DNA from: JAPPLB01 sp965218555
GTDB taxonomy: Bacteria > Acidobacteriota > Terriglobia > Bryobacterales > UBA6623
Assembly: GCA_965218555.1 (NCBI GenBank)
Contig: OZ244625.1
Coordinates: 5,580,001 to 5,644,000, forward strand
Length of the DNA stretch: 64,000 nt
Direction of reading: 5' to 3'
Of this stretch, positions 25,968 through 34,318 are shown piece by piece. The notes under the pieces were generated by a model, which saw only the letters and a list, made by a program, of their open reading frames with translations, had not been told where the DNA came from and made no database searches. The translations under genes and the position numbers were made by a program. The stretch's first letter is position 1. Every line of letters starts with the position of its first letter.

Positions 25968-26190
25968 GCACTTCGCCTCGTCAGTGCGTCATCAACAGTA
26001 TCTCGACACAGACGTGGTGATGGTCCGCGTGGAGCCAACCGCCGGGTCGTAACGGCCTGGAATCCTGCGACAACCCTTGAAAGTGTCGCGCGGATAACCA
26101 AGAAAAACAAAGACTTGATGGAGGGCGTCAAGAGTGCATTATCGCCGGCCGGATTAAGAGTCGGTCGATCACGCGGTCAAGGCGGGCGCC
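25968..26190. repeat. Direct repeat B: second permease-tail/amidohydrolase copy
   Basis: Matches 24793-25006 in the same orientation, 1175 bp downstream, with scattered substitutions. It contains the permease C-terminal codons without the rest of the gene and the same amidohydrolase scrap (RITKKNKDLMEGVKSAL, then a stop-containing stretch). Together with repeat A it brackets the ADP-ribosylglycohydrolase pseudogene. Confidence 0.8.
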
Positions 26191-26202
26191 TTGGCCAGAA
26201 TT

Positions 26203-26310
26203 CCGGTGATCACGAGTCCGGGGCCGTTTAACGTCAATGAGAATCAGACGGCCGTAACCAAGATTACGGCGGCCGATGCCGACAGCAGCGTGATGCTGAA
26301 GGCAAGGTGA
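26203..26310 (+). pseudogene. Cadherin-like repeat fragment fused to the amidohydrolase relic
   Basis: Directly after repeat B the frame reads PVITSPGPFNVNENQTAVT and KITAADADSSVMLKAR before a TGA. FxVxENQTAVTxITAxDAD is the typical opening of a cadherin or cadherin-like repeat in large bacterial surface proteins. Only about 30 residues survive, without start or secretion signal, so this is a scrap joined to unrelated sequence by rearrangement. Confidence 0.55.
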
Positions 26311-26376
26311 GGTCCGAATACACCGGGTGTCTTTGATTTCGCGCAATAGGTAAGACATGATCAGATAGTGAAAGGA

Positions 26377-26628
26377 ATGGCGAAGGCTCCGGCAATGGCC
26401 GAATCCACGATTACGTCGAAAGGGCAGACCACATTGCCCAAGCCCATCCGGGAGGCGCTCGGAGTACGGCCCGGGGACCGCGTGCGCTTTGTCATTCTTG
26501 ACAACGAGGTACGGATCATGCCTCTGCGGCCCGTTGCCCGGCTGTTCGGCGCGTTCAAGCATGACGGCCCAGAGGCAACGCTGCAAAACATGGAACACGC
26601 CGTTGCCGACGGGGCGTGCGGGGAGTGA
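26377..26628 (+). CDS. AbrB/SpoVT-type antitoxin
   Basis: Short DNA-binding protein (83 residues from ATG 26377; ATG 26395 also possible). The swapped-hairpin fold shows as STITSKGQTTLPKPIREAL and GVRPGDRVRFVILDNEVRI. The C-terminal tail (ARLFGAFKHDGPEATLQNMEHAVADGACGE) should bind and neutralise the PIN toxin encoded next. The two genes overlap (the toxin starts at GTG 26625 inside this stop region), typical of a VapBC-type operon in which the antitoxin, alone or with toxin, represses the promoter. Confidence 0.9.
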   Translation: MAKAPAMAESTITSKGQTTLPKPIREALGVRPGDRVRFVILDNEVRIMPLRPVARLFGAFKHDGPEATLQNMEHAVADGACGE

Positions 26629-27032
26629 TCGCGATCGATACGAACGTCCTGGTCCGCTTTTTGGTGGCCGACAACACGCAGCAGGCGGAGGCAGCCCGGG
26701 TGCTGTTGGCGGGACTGACGGCTGAACGGCCCGGCTTTATCTGTCGCGAGGTGACAATCGAGATTGCCTGGGTGCTGCAACGGGTCTACGGATTTTCGCG
26801 CGGCAGGATCGCAACCGTGTTGGAGGAACTGATCGCCACCGAGGAACTCGATGTCGAGGCGGTCGACGACCTGGCCCGTGCCGCCTTCAACTACCGCCGG
26901 GACGGCGCCGGTTTTTCCGACCTGATGATTCAGGCAGCCGCAAAGCGGCAGGGAGCCTACCCACTCTATACCTTCGACCGGCAAGTGGCGCTGCTTGCGG
27001 GAGCGATGCTGCTGGAGGAGTCGGGTTCATAA
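26625..27032 (+). CDS. VapC-type PIN-domain toxin
   Basis: A 135-residue PIN ribonuclease. GTG 26625 overlaps the antitoxin stop by 4 bp (GTGA) and begins VIAIDTNVLVRFLV. Acidic active-site residues are present: Asp in IDTNV, Glu in REVTIEIAWVL, Asp in GAGFSDLMIQAAA and Asp in YTFDRQVA. Toxins of this family cleave RNA, often tRNA, when the labile antitoxin is lost. The pair follows the rearranged repeat region and may help keep it in the chromosome. Confidence 0.92.
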   Translation: MIAIDTNVLVRFLVADNTQQAEAARVLLAGLTAERPGFICREVTIEIAWVLQRVYGFSRGRIATVLEELIATEELDVEAVDDLARAAFNYRRDGAGFSDLMIQAAAKRQGAYPLYTFDRQVALLAGAMLLEESGS

Positions 27033-27145
27033 CTCTGAGCAAGCCGGACCCGCTGCTCACCGCAATCTCCGGCCGCATTCCACCGCATTGCGGGCCCATC
27101 ATCCGAGATTCATTGAAAACATCCGGGGGCCTCTCGGTTGCGCAC

Positions 27146-27373
27146 TTACCCGAGTCCACCATCGATCGTCGCGAGCACTTCCCGCGCCACGTCCAGGTCG
27201 TCCTTCGCGATCAGTAAACCGATGCCGCCTGACAGATGCGGGTGCATCAGCATGCGCATCGCGTTCTCGTTCGTGAGGAACACCTCCAGGCCGTGCGACT
27301 CCAAAAGGCTCTTTGCGAAGTAGGCCTCTTGCAGGGAGTCGAACGTGGCGACGGAAATGATATCGTCGCTCAT
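27146..27373 (-). CDS. DUF2007 (putative signal-transducing) small protein
   Basis: A 75-residue protein with the DUF2007 pattern: SVATFDSLQEAYFAKSLLES, a GLEVFLTNEN strand, a GGIGLLIAKDDLDVAREVLA half. The fold is ferredoxin-like, related to PII-type regulators; the biochemical role is unknown. Its ATG overlaps the stop of the upstream TlpA-like gene by 4 bp (ATGA), so its translation is coupled to it. Confidence 0.85.
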   Translation of the reverse strand: MSDDIISVATFDSLQEAYFAKSLLESHGLEVFLTNENAMRMLMHPHLSGGIGLLIAKDDLDVAREVLATIDGGLG

Positions 27374-28548
27374 TCGAGGCCCGCTCCCCGGATGGCCGTT
27401 CGCAGATCGTCGCGGGATTGCGAGCCAACCAGATAGGAAGAAACCCTCCCGTCCCGACCGACGACCACCGCCGTGGGAATCGTTCGCACCTCGTATCCTC
27501 GGAACAACACGCCTTCCTCATCGCTGAGCGTGGGAAAGGTGAAGCCCCGCTCCGCGACAAAGCGCCGCGCCTTCTCCCATGGCTCGTCGGTCACCCCCAG
27601 AACGACCAATCCTCGATCGGACAACTCGCGATGGAGAGCTTCGACGCGCGGCAGGTCCAAACGGCATGGGGTGCACCAGCTCGCCCAGAAGTCCAACAAG
27701 ACGACTTTGCCCTTGAGATCGTCTAATCGATGGGGAGCGCCGTCCAGATCGATTGCTTCGAAGGGGACCGCCGTTCGTCCGATCGGACTCGACACGGCAT
27801 CATCGAACTGCGCAACGAGTCCGGCGTCTTCGGGAATCCTTGGCATGAATGCGTCTTCCGTGACGGTCTCGCCTAGTTCTGCGCGATAGAACACGATCTC
27901 CTGCGAGATGCTGGCGCTCGCCCCACTCGCAGGATTCCTCGCCTCGAACGCAGAACTCTCCCGATAGATGAGAGGCGGGTCGTTGGCGATCCAATACTTC
28001 CGAATGATCTGTTCGGCTGCAAGTCCCCGCGGCGGATCGTACGCCGCCTCGACGACACGGCACTCTACTTCACGACCATCGATTTCCAGAGCTTCCGACA
28101 GCCCGAACTCTGCGCTCTGCAGTCGTTCCGCAATGCCTGCATAGCGGGACGTAAAGCGGTTCTTGAGCCTCGGCAGGCCCGGCGACTCGGATCCTTCGAT
28201 CATTGCGCCGCTGACCTTGGTGAACTGGTTCCTTCTGGCAAGATAAATCCAGGTAATCTCGCCATCGAAAGCGACAATGCCGCCCTCCACGGGATGATCC
28301 AATGCAACCCGAAATCGTCCCGAGTGACCGGCCGCCGTCACAATCCGGCTCTCGTTCCTGCGCTCGAGATCGCCGGAACGGGTAATCGTAGTCTCAGTTG
28401 CGTCGAAGTGAAAAGATGCAAGGGCGGAGTAGGTCTCGCTCACCTTGCGAAGCAATCCTTGCGGGGACTCGTCCGAGCCGGCCGCCGGCGTTCGTGCGAG
28501 GCATAGGGTCAATCCGACAAGCAGGAGAAAGTGAAGCTTTCCGCTCAT
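27370..28548 (-). CDS. Secreted protein with LolA-like and thioredoxin-like (TlpA/ResA) domains
   Basis: A 392-residue exported protein. The start MSGKLHFLLLVGLTLCLA is the signal peptide (ATG 28548; ATG 28572 is possible). Residues ~25-235 resemble the LolA/LppX-like half-barrel found in DUF2092-type proteins (LLRKVSETYSALASFHFDAT, ITWIYLARRNQFTKV). Residues ~255-392 form a TlpA/AhpC-TSA thioredoxin domain with VVLLDFWASWCTPCR (Cys ~292 and ~295) and the cis-Pro region TIPTAVVVGRDG. It probably reduces or exchanges disulfides outside the cytoplasm; what the first domain carries is unknown. It is followed by DUF2007 with a 4-bp overlap. Confidence 0.88.
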   Translation of the reverse strand: MSGKLHFLLLVGLTLCLARTPAAGSDESPQGLLRKVSETYSALASFHFDATETTITRSGDLERRNESRIVTAAGHSGRFRVALDHPVEGGIVAFDGEITWIYLARRNQFTKVSGAMIEGSESPGLPRLKNRFTSRYAGIAERLQSAEFGLSEALEIDGREVECRVVEAAYDPPRGLAAEQIIRKYWIANDPPLIYRESSAFEARNPASGASASISQEIVFYRAELGETVTEDAFMPRIPEDAGLVAQFDDAVSSPIGRTAVPFEAIDLDGAPHRLDDLKGKVVLLDFWASWCTPCRLDLPRVEALHRELSDRGLVVLGVTDEPWEKARRFVAERGFTFPTLSDEEGVLFRGYEVRTIPTAVVVGRDGRVSSYLVGSQSRDDLRTAIRGAGLE

Positions 28549-28627
28549 CTGCTTAGATCGTCTCGCTGTCATCGGCTTCGTCAATCGCTCGTCCGTTCGT
28601 CCTCGTGACGGCCCGCCAAGGAATCCA

Positions 28628-29887
28628 TCAGTTCCGTAGCTGAACGCCGGGCGGATCATAGCTGATGTCGGCTTGCCGGCCGCCGTTTAGAATCGACAGG
28701 CGTCCGGCTTGGCAGACGAGCTCGTTGTAGCGGCTGTTTGCGGGGGTGGCGACAATGCCTTGCTGCTCGATCTCGCCGATGAGGCTCCGGCGGGCTGCAA
28801 GCGCTTCGTCCACGGGCAGGCCGGAGGTTTCTCGTTCGATGCGGAGGGCCTCGCTGACGAGAAAGTCGACGGAACGGACACCATATCCCCAGGGCACGAG
28901 GCCGGGGCCGCCGAGATCCTGGTACATGAAGTAGTCGGGACTGGGCTCGATGTGTTGCGTGCCTCCGGGCGCATCGAGCTTCTCGGTGAAAGAGTATTTG
29001 AGGCCGCGGTATTGGTCGGAGTGGTCAAGCCATGCGCCGTTGCTGCTGTCCGAGAAATAGAGCGTCATGCCCTGCGTGTTCGGACCGGGGGCGGCGTCGG
29101 GGAAGCTGAGTGAGTTCTGGACATTGAGCGCAGCGCCGTTCTCCCAGAGGACGCGGGCGTCGGTCCAGAGGTAGCCCTCATTGCCATTGGGGAAGCGGTC
29201 TTTAACGCCGTAGACACTGACGGAGGTGGGCTTGAGACCGGTGATGAAGTGAACCAGGTCCACGTAGTGGCAACCGATGTAGACGAAGGAATCGGTCTCC
29301 TCGCAGGTGAACCAGTTCTGAAAGTTCGAGGAGCGGTAGTGCCACTTTTCCATCAAGACGGCAGTGCCGAGCTTGAAGTCCCCGAAGAGCCCCTGGCGGG
29401 CACGGTCGCGTGCCATGTGGCTGCGTGGATCGAAGCGCTTATGGTACTCGACACTGACAAGCAGACCGCGTTTCTGTGCCTCTTGCTCGATTTCGATGGA
29501 CTGCGTAACGTCCAGAACGAGCGGTTTGACACAGCAGACGTGCTGGTCGGCGCGAAGCGCGTCCATGACGATCGGGTAGTGTGTTTGGTCAGGGGTGGCG
29601 ACGATGGCGACGCTGCGCGGGGGCAGTTCGGCGAGGGCTTGTTTGTAGAGTTCAGGGTTGCGTGCGTCGATATCGCCGGTAGTGTAGTCGGGCAGCGGAC
29701 GGAAGTTGCGGTCGGGGAAGGCATTTGTCAGGGTCGGGGCTTCGGCGAGCGCTTTGACGGTGCGGCCATGCTGGGCACAGACGGTAATGTTGCCGATGCG
29801 GCCTTCGCGCTGCATCTGGTAGAGCGTGGGTAGGATCTGATCGTGGGCGATCATGCCGCCGCCGATCAGGAGGACAGGTTTAGACAT
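28628..29887 (-). CDS. Gfo/Idh/MocA-family oxidoreductase, cytoplasmic
   Basis: NAD(P)-dependent sugar/cyclitol oxidoreductase, 419 residues, no signal peptide. The Rossmann start is VLLIGGGMIAHDQILP; VAIVATPDQTHYP is the second nucleotide-binding strand. The usual EKP appears as CVKPLVLD, keeping the catalytic Lys but not the Glu. The second catalytic region is YIGCHYVDLVHFITG. It follows the kinase and sulfatase genes on the same strand with a 72-bp gap, which suggests that all three act on one desulfated sugar. Confidence 0.88.
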   Translation of the reverse strand: MSKPVLLIGGGMIAHDQILPTLYQMQREGRIGNITVCAQHGRTVKALAEAPTLTNAFPDRNFRPLPDYTTGDIDARNPELYKQALAELPPRSVAIVATPDQTHYPIVMDALRADQHVCCVKPLVLDVTQSIEIEQEAQKRGLLVSVEYHKRFDPRSHMARDRARQGLFGDFKLGTAVLMEKWHYRSSNFQNWFTCEETDSFVYIGCHYVDLVHFITGLKPTSVSVYGVKDRFPNGNEGYLWTDARVLWENGAALNVQNSLSFPDAAPGPNTQGMTLYFSDSSNGAWLDHSDQYRGLKYSFTEKLDAPGGTQHIEPSPDYFMYQDLGGPGLVPWGYGVRSVDFLVSEALRIERETSGLPVDEALAARRSLIGEIEQQGIVATPANSRYNELVCQAGRLSILNGGRQADISYDPPGVQLRN

Positions 29888-29959
29888 GCCTTCACTCGAT
29901 AGCGCTTTTCTTGCAAGCGTTGCTGGGTCTTCTGGTCCACTCTGCGGACCACGATCCTA

Positions 29960-30850
29960 TCATTCCACGCCGGCGTGGAGTATGTTATCGAAAGTCTCAA
30001 CGGGTGTGGCGCCTGGGCGGCTTGCCACGAAGGCGCCGACCTGATTGGCGAAGGCGGCGATGCGCCGGACATGCCAACTGGCGTCGAGGCCGTGTAGGAA
30101 AGCGGCCGCGAAGGCGTCGCCGGCTCCCACCGTGTCGACGACTTCAACCGGGATGCCAGGAGCTTCGTGGCAGTCGTCACCGACGAGCACGATACAACCT
30201 TCGGCCCCTCGGGTGATGGCAACGGCTATCCAGCCAAAACGGCTCGCGGCTCGGCGGCAGAAGTGCTCCGTGGGGCGGCCGGGAAGATCGAACCAGCGCG
30301 CCATGGCGCCTGCTTCCTGTTCGTTGAGCTTCGCGACCGTGGCTTGGCCGGCGAGCACCTCGACAAGATCCGGGGTGTGACTGTCGGGCCGGAGGTTGAC
30401 GTCGTAGAAGCGGCGCGCTCCCGGGTTGCCGTCGATGAGTCGCTCCGTCAGCTTCCGGGCCGGCTTGCCGACTTGGTGAAGAGTACCGAAGTAGATCCAG
30501 TCGGGTTGTCGCCGGCTGATGGCAGCCATCTCCACAGCGGCCAGCTCGACCCGGTCGTAAGCGGCGGGTCGGAGCACATAGAAGTCCGGTTGCCCGGCGG
30601 TGTCGATCTCGACCGTGGCGACTCCGGTAGGGAAGCCGGGAACGGTCTTGATGTGGCTGGTTGCGATGCCCAGATGACCGGCTTGCTCGATCGTCCTTCG
30701 GCCTCTTGCGTCATCACCGACGCCGCTGACGAAAAGCAACTCGTGACCAAGTCGGGCTGCATGGACGGCGAAGTTGAATGGAGCGCCGCCAAGGTGCTCT
30801 TCTTCTCCGATCACGTCCCAGAGAATCTCCCCGATGGAGACGATCGTCAT
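29960..30850 (-). CDS. PfkB-family carbohydrate kinase (fructokinase-like)
   Basis: Cytoplasmic ribokinase-fold sugar kinase, 296 residues. N-terminal MTIVSIGEILWDVI with the di-Gly substrate motif HLGGAPFNFAVHAARLG, the FYDVNLRPD segment, and the C-terminal signature VEVVDTVGAGDAFAAAF, whose Asp is the catalytic base and whose GAGD is the anion hole. Fructose or a related ketose is the likely substrate. Its ATG overlaps the sulfatase stop by 4 bp, so it is cotranslated with an enzyme that desulfates glycans, and the Gfo/Idh/MocA gene follows. Confidence 0.9.
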   Translation of the reverse strand: MTIVSIGEILWDVIGEEEHLGGAPFNFAVHAARLGHELLFVSGVGDDARGRRTIEQAGHLGIATSHIKTVPGFPTGVATVEIDTAGQPDFYVLRPAAYDRVELAAVEMAAISRRQPDWIYFGTLHQVGKPARKLTERLIDGNPGARRFYDVNLRPDSHTPDLVEVLAGQATVAKLNEQEAGAMARWFDLPGRPTEHFCRRAASRFGWIAVAITRGAEGCIVLVGDDCHEAPGIPVEVVDTVGAGDAFAAAFLHGLDASWHVRRIAAFANQVGAFVASRPGATPVETFDNILHAGVE

Positions 30851-32322
30851 GGGCGGGTCGTCTCATCCGATGTCCGGGCCGTGGCCTGTTGCAGCACGGG
30901 ATCGTTCGTTTCACGCATGTATTGGAGGATCTTTGCATGGAGTCGGGCGATCACTGCCGTCACGGCGGGGTCTTCAGACGCGATAAGGTTGGTGGTCTCA
31001 CCAGTGTCCTCGGCAAGATGGTAGAGTTCATCGCGGCCGTCGTTGAGGAAGTCGCGAATGAGTTTCCACTCGGGCGTGCGGTACATGCGCATATGGGTGC
31101 GCGACTGATGATGGGTACTGTATTCGGCATAGAAACCGTTGTCCCATGCCGGTGACTCGCCAAGAAGTATAGGGAGGAAATTGCGGCCTCGGATGAGCTC
31201 TCCGGCAGGCAGTTCGACACCCGCCATGGCGAGCAGGGTCGGATACCAATCGAGGTTGCTGATGGTTTGCGTGAAGCGTGTACCGGGTTGGATGGTTCCG
31301 GGCCAATAAACAGCGGTGGGGATACGGATCGAGTGGTCGTACATGTTGGGGCGTTGGCCCTCGGGAACGTTTTCGGTTGCGGGCGGCGGCTCTGTCAGCA
31401 CCCAGTGTCCATTGCCTTTGTGCCAGATGCCGTTGTGGCCCATGTTGTAGCCGTGGTCGCTCGTGAAGACGATGACGGTGTTTTCCGTCTCGCCGTGCTC
31501 ACCGAGAGCCGCCAGCAAACGTCCCACGTTGCGGTCAACACTCTTGACACTGGCAAGGTACTCGCGGGTCATGCGCTTGACGCGCTCGATGTCGAGGTCG
31601 GGGTAGTCCGGGTGCGGGAGTGTGGGATCCAAAGACTCGAAAGGGGCCCAGTCCTCGTCGGCGACCGGGAGCCAACGGGCGTGCGGAGCTCGAAGGTGAA
31701 GAGCGAGGAGGAAGGGCTTCTGTTCGTTTCCGTTCGGCGCGTTGGCGATAAACTCGATGGCGTGGTTAGTGAGAATGTCGGGCGTCAGCCCCTTGAACTC
31801 TCTGGACTTGCCGTCTTTCTCAAGCACGGGATTGGAGGGAGTCGTTCCTCCCGTCCGAAACCCCATGAAGTATTCGAAGCCGGTGCGCGTCGGGTGGTAT
31901 CGATCGGGGACACCGAGGTGCCACTTGCCGACGAGACCCGTGCGGTAGCCATTCTGCTGCAGGACTTCCGGCCAGGTGACGACAGCGGGATCGAGCCCCA
32001 GCTCAGTTTCTCGTCGAGGATGAATCCATTCTGTGATGCCAAGTTCCGAGCCGTAGCGGCTCGCCATGAGTCCGGCGCGCGACGGGCTGCAGACAGGTGT
32101 CGTGGTGAATGCGTTCACCAGGTAGGCGCCTTCGTTAAAAAGGCGGTCGATGTTGGGGGTTTGCGCATGCGGATATCCGGAAGCACCGAGAGCCCACGGA
32201 GCCTGGTCGTCGGTAAATATGAAAACGATGTTGGGACGTGAGGCGGGTACTGGGGAACAACCGCATAGAATAAGAACGAGTGTCAGGAAGCCGAGAGCGG
32301 ATCTAGCTGAGGTAAGCATCAA
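30847..32322 (-). CDS. Sulfatase, lipoprotein (formylglycine type)
   Basis: A 491-residue arylsulfatase-family enzyme with a lipoprotein signal (SALGFLTLVLILCGC), so it should sit on a membrane facing outward. NIVFIFTDDQAPWALG gives the first metal ligands, PVCSPSRAGLMASRYG is the sulfatase signature with the Cys that becomes formylglycine, and GLVGKWHLG and FTSDHGYNMGH complete the active site. It is the first gene of a minus-strand run with a PfkB kinase and an oxidoreductase, so a sulfated sugar is the likely substrate. It differs clearly from the sulfatase at 4046-5416 (CSPSR versus CTPTR). Confidence 0.93.
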   Translation of the reverse strand: MMLTSARSALGFLTLVLILCGCSPVPASRPNIVFIFTDDQAPWALGASGYPHAQTPNIDRLFNEGAYLVNAFTTTPVCSPSRAGLMASRYGSELGITEWIHPRRETELGLDPAVVTWPEVLQQNGYRTGLVGKWHLGVPDRYHPTRTGFEYFMGFRTGGTTPSNPVLEKDGKSREFKGLTPDILTNHAIEFIANAPNGNEQKPFLLALHLRAPHARWLPVADEDWAPFESLDPTLPHPDYPDLDIERVKRMTREYLASVKSVDRNVGRLLAALGEHGETENTVIVFTSDHGYNMGHNGIWHKGNGHWVLTEPPPATENVPEGQRPNMYDHSIRIPTAVYWPGTIQPGTRFTQTISNLDWYPTLLAMAGVELPAGELIRGRNFLPILLGESPAWDNGFYAEYSTHHQSRTHMRMYRTPEWKLIRDFLNDGRDELYHLAEDTGETTNLIASEDPAVTAVIARLHAKILQYMRETNDPVLQQATARTSDETTRP

Positions 32323-32511
32323 AGGAGAGTTTCGCAGAACTGCCCTGGGGCCGCAAACGTCTCAGAGTCCGCCGTTGACGTCAGTGGCGGAATGCAGCAC
32401 GGGCCACCCCGACACGGCTTTCCGAGAGCATCTTGTCGTGCGGGGCACGCTTCTCCCGGTAACGCTTCTCGCCATGCCAGCATACGTAGTAAGCTAAGTG
32501 TCTATCTCTTG

Positions 32512-33129
32512 ATGCCTGAGGAGGTCGAACCGTTGATAGAAGCCCGTTTGCATGCATCGATTCGCCGCTGGAATCTGCTCGACAGCGAGTTCTACCAAGC
32601 GTGGAGCGCCGGAACACTACCGGTCGGAGCGCTGCGCGACTACGCCCGAGAGTACGGGGTGTTCATCGCACTGATTGCCAAGGGTTGGAATGGTCACGGG
32701 GACGCTGCCACGGCGGCTGTGGAACGCGAGCATGTCGGACTGTGGAGCGACTTCGCCGCGTCCTTGGGAACAGAGATTGGTTCGCCGCGGACCGATGCCG
32801 TCAAGAGGCTGCGGGAGACGGCGGATCGGTTGTTCGAAGACGAAGCTTCTTCTTTGGGTGCGCTTTACGCCTTTGAAGCCCAGCAGCCGGCTACTTCCTG
32901 TTCCAAATTGGAGGGTCTTCGGACCTACTACAATGTACCGGCCAAGGCTGAAACCTACTTCGAAGTGCATCAGGATGATGAGGAAGAGGCGCGGCTGCTG
33001 CTGGAGCGGATCTCAGCGCTTTCGGCAGGCGAACAGCGCATAGCGGCCGAAGCGTGCGAGACGATGTGCCGATCGCTGCGAGCCGCACTGGACGAGTTGT
33101 ACGAGCGGCACGCCGTCCACTTGCAGTGA
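32512..33129 (+). CDS. CADD-like heme-oxygenase-fold diiron protein
   Basis: A 205-residue all-helical protein of the TENA/PqqC/heme-oxygenase fold. The block LYAFEAQQPATSCSKLEGLRTYY is characteristic of the CADD-type group, in which metal-binding Glu and His residues lie in such helices (here also Glu/His in AAVEREHVGLW and YFEVHQDDEEE). Chlamydial CADD is a self-sacrificing oxygenase that makes para-aminobenzoate for folate; other relatives are of unknown function. ATG 32512 is chosen because the frame upstream looks non-coding. It may be cotranscribed with the dehydrogenase that follows after 93 bp. Confidence 0.72.
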   Translation: MPEEVEPLIEARLHASIRRWNLLDSEFYQAWSAGTLPVGALRDYAREYGVFIALIAKGWNGHGDAATAAVEREHVGLWSDFAASLGTEIGSPRTDAVKRLRETADRLFEDEASSLGALYAFEAQQPATSCSKLEGLRTYYNVPAKAETYFEVHQDDEEEARLLLERISALSAGEQRIAAEACETMCRSLRAALDELYERHAVHLQ

Positions 33130-33222
33130 ACGCGCGGACGAGACGGCCGCGGGCTCGCTGGGGCGTCGGTCGTCTCTCAAGCCGTTTCCGCCACTGATCA
33201 CCGACCGAGGAATTCCTGCGCA

Positions 33223-34260
33223 ATGCCTACGTTCACCGCAGACCGACTCAAGTCTGCTTCACGGGATATTTTTGCGGCGGTCGGCGCCCGCTCGGAAGAT
33301 GCGCGGATCGTGGCCGACGCTCTGGTCAACGCGAACCTGGCCGGGCACGATTCGCATGGCGTGATGCGCATCCCGAGCTATGTGCGCTGGATGGAGCAGG
33401 GCGACGTCAACGTCAAGGCCGAATTCCGTGTCGTCATGGAAGCCGACGCGTTCGCGGTGATTGACGGTGATTGGGGCTTCGGCCAGGTAATGGCGCGCAA
33501 GGCCATGGAAGTAGGCATCGCGAAAGCGGCCCAGTCCGGGGTTGCGAGCATCTCGGCTCGTCGATGCGCTCACATCGGACGCGCCGGAGACTATCCGATC
33601 ATGGCGGCGGAAGCGGGCCTCGCATCCATCCTGTTTCTGAACACACACGGAGCGGGGAGCTTGGTGGCTCCTTTCGGTGGGATCGACCGGCGGCTATCTG
33701 CAAATCCGATCGCGATCGGCATTCCCCGTCCTGGAGGAGACCACATCATCGTCGACATCTCGACTTGCGTCGTCGCGGAGGGGAAGCTCCGCAACTTTCG
33801 CACGGCCGGTCAGCCCGCTCCGGAAGGATCGATCATCGACGCGGAGGGGAGACCGACGGCGGATGCGAGCGAGTTCTATGGTCCTCCCGAAGGGGCGATT
33901 CTTCCCATCGCGGGGCACAAAGGTTTTGCGCTGGGGCTCGCTTCGGACATCCTTGCCGGCGCGCTGTCGGGGGCCGGCTGCACGCGCCAAGGCGTCAAGC
34001 GCGTGGGCAATTCGTTCTGGGCCACGATCATCGACATCGACCGGATTCGCCGCAGGAGTGATTTCGACCGCGACGTCGCCGACCTGATCGATTGGATCAA
34101 GAACAGCCGCAAGGCGGAGGGCGTGTCGGAGATCCTTGTCGCCGGTGAGCCCGAGCTGCGGACGCAGGCGAAGCGCAAGAAGGACGGCATCCCCGTCCAC
34201 GAGGCCACTTGGGCGGCGATCGCCGCAACCGGCAAACGCTATCACCTCGATCTCGATTAG
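33223..34260 (+). CDS. Malate/L-lactate dehydrogenase family (Ldh2/YlbC-type) oxidoreductase
   Basis: NAD(P)-dependent 2-hydroxyacid dehydrogenase of the Ldh_2 fold, unrelated to classical MDH/LDH; 345 residues, as usual. Family blocks: NLAGHDSHGVMRIPSYV (catalytic His region), GVASISARRCAHIGRAGDYP, LFLNTHGAGSLVAPFGG, LSANPIAIGIPRPGG, and IAGHKGFALGLASDILAG. Likely substrates are malate, L-lactate, ureidoglycolate or a sugar-derived 2-oxoacid; sequence alone does not decide. No signal peptide. Confidence 0.9.
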   Translation: MPTFTADRLKSASRDIFAAVGARSEDARIVADALVNANLAGHDSHGVMRIPSYVRWMEQGDVNVKAEFRVVMEADAFAVIDGDWGFGQVMARKAMEVGIAKAAQSGVASISARRCAHIGRAGDYPIMAAEAGLASILFLNTHGAGSLVAPFGGIDRRLSANPIAIGIPRPGGDHIIVDISTCVVAEGKLRNFRTAGQPAPEGSIIDAEGRPTADASEFYGPPEGAILPIAGHKGFALGLASDILAGALSGAGCTRQGVKRVGNSFWATIIDIDRIRRRSDFDRDVADLIDWIKNSRKAEGVSEILVAGEPELRTQAKRKKDGIPVHEATWAAIAATGKRYHLDLD

Positions 34261-34318
34261 TCGGGCACTCGGCCGGGAAAACAATCCAGAGTGCTGCTTC
34301 CCGGGGCCAGGGTGACCG

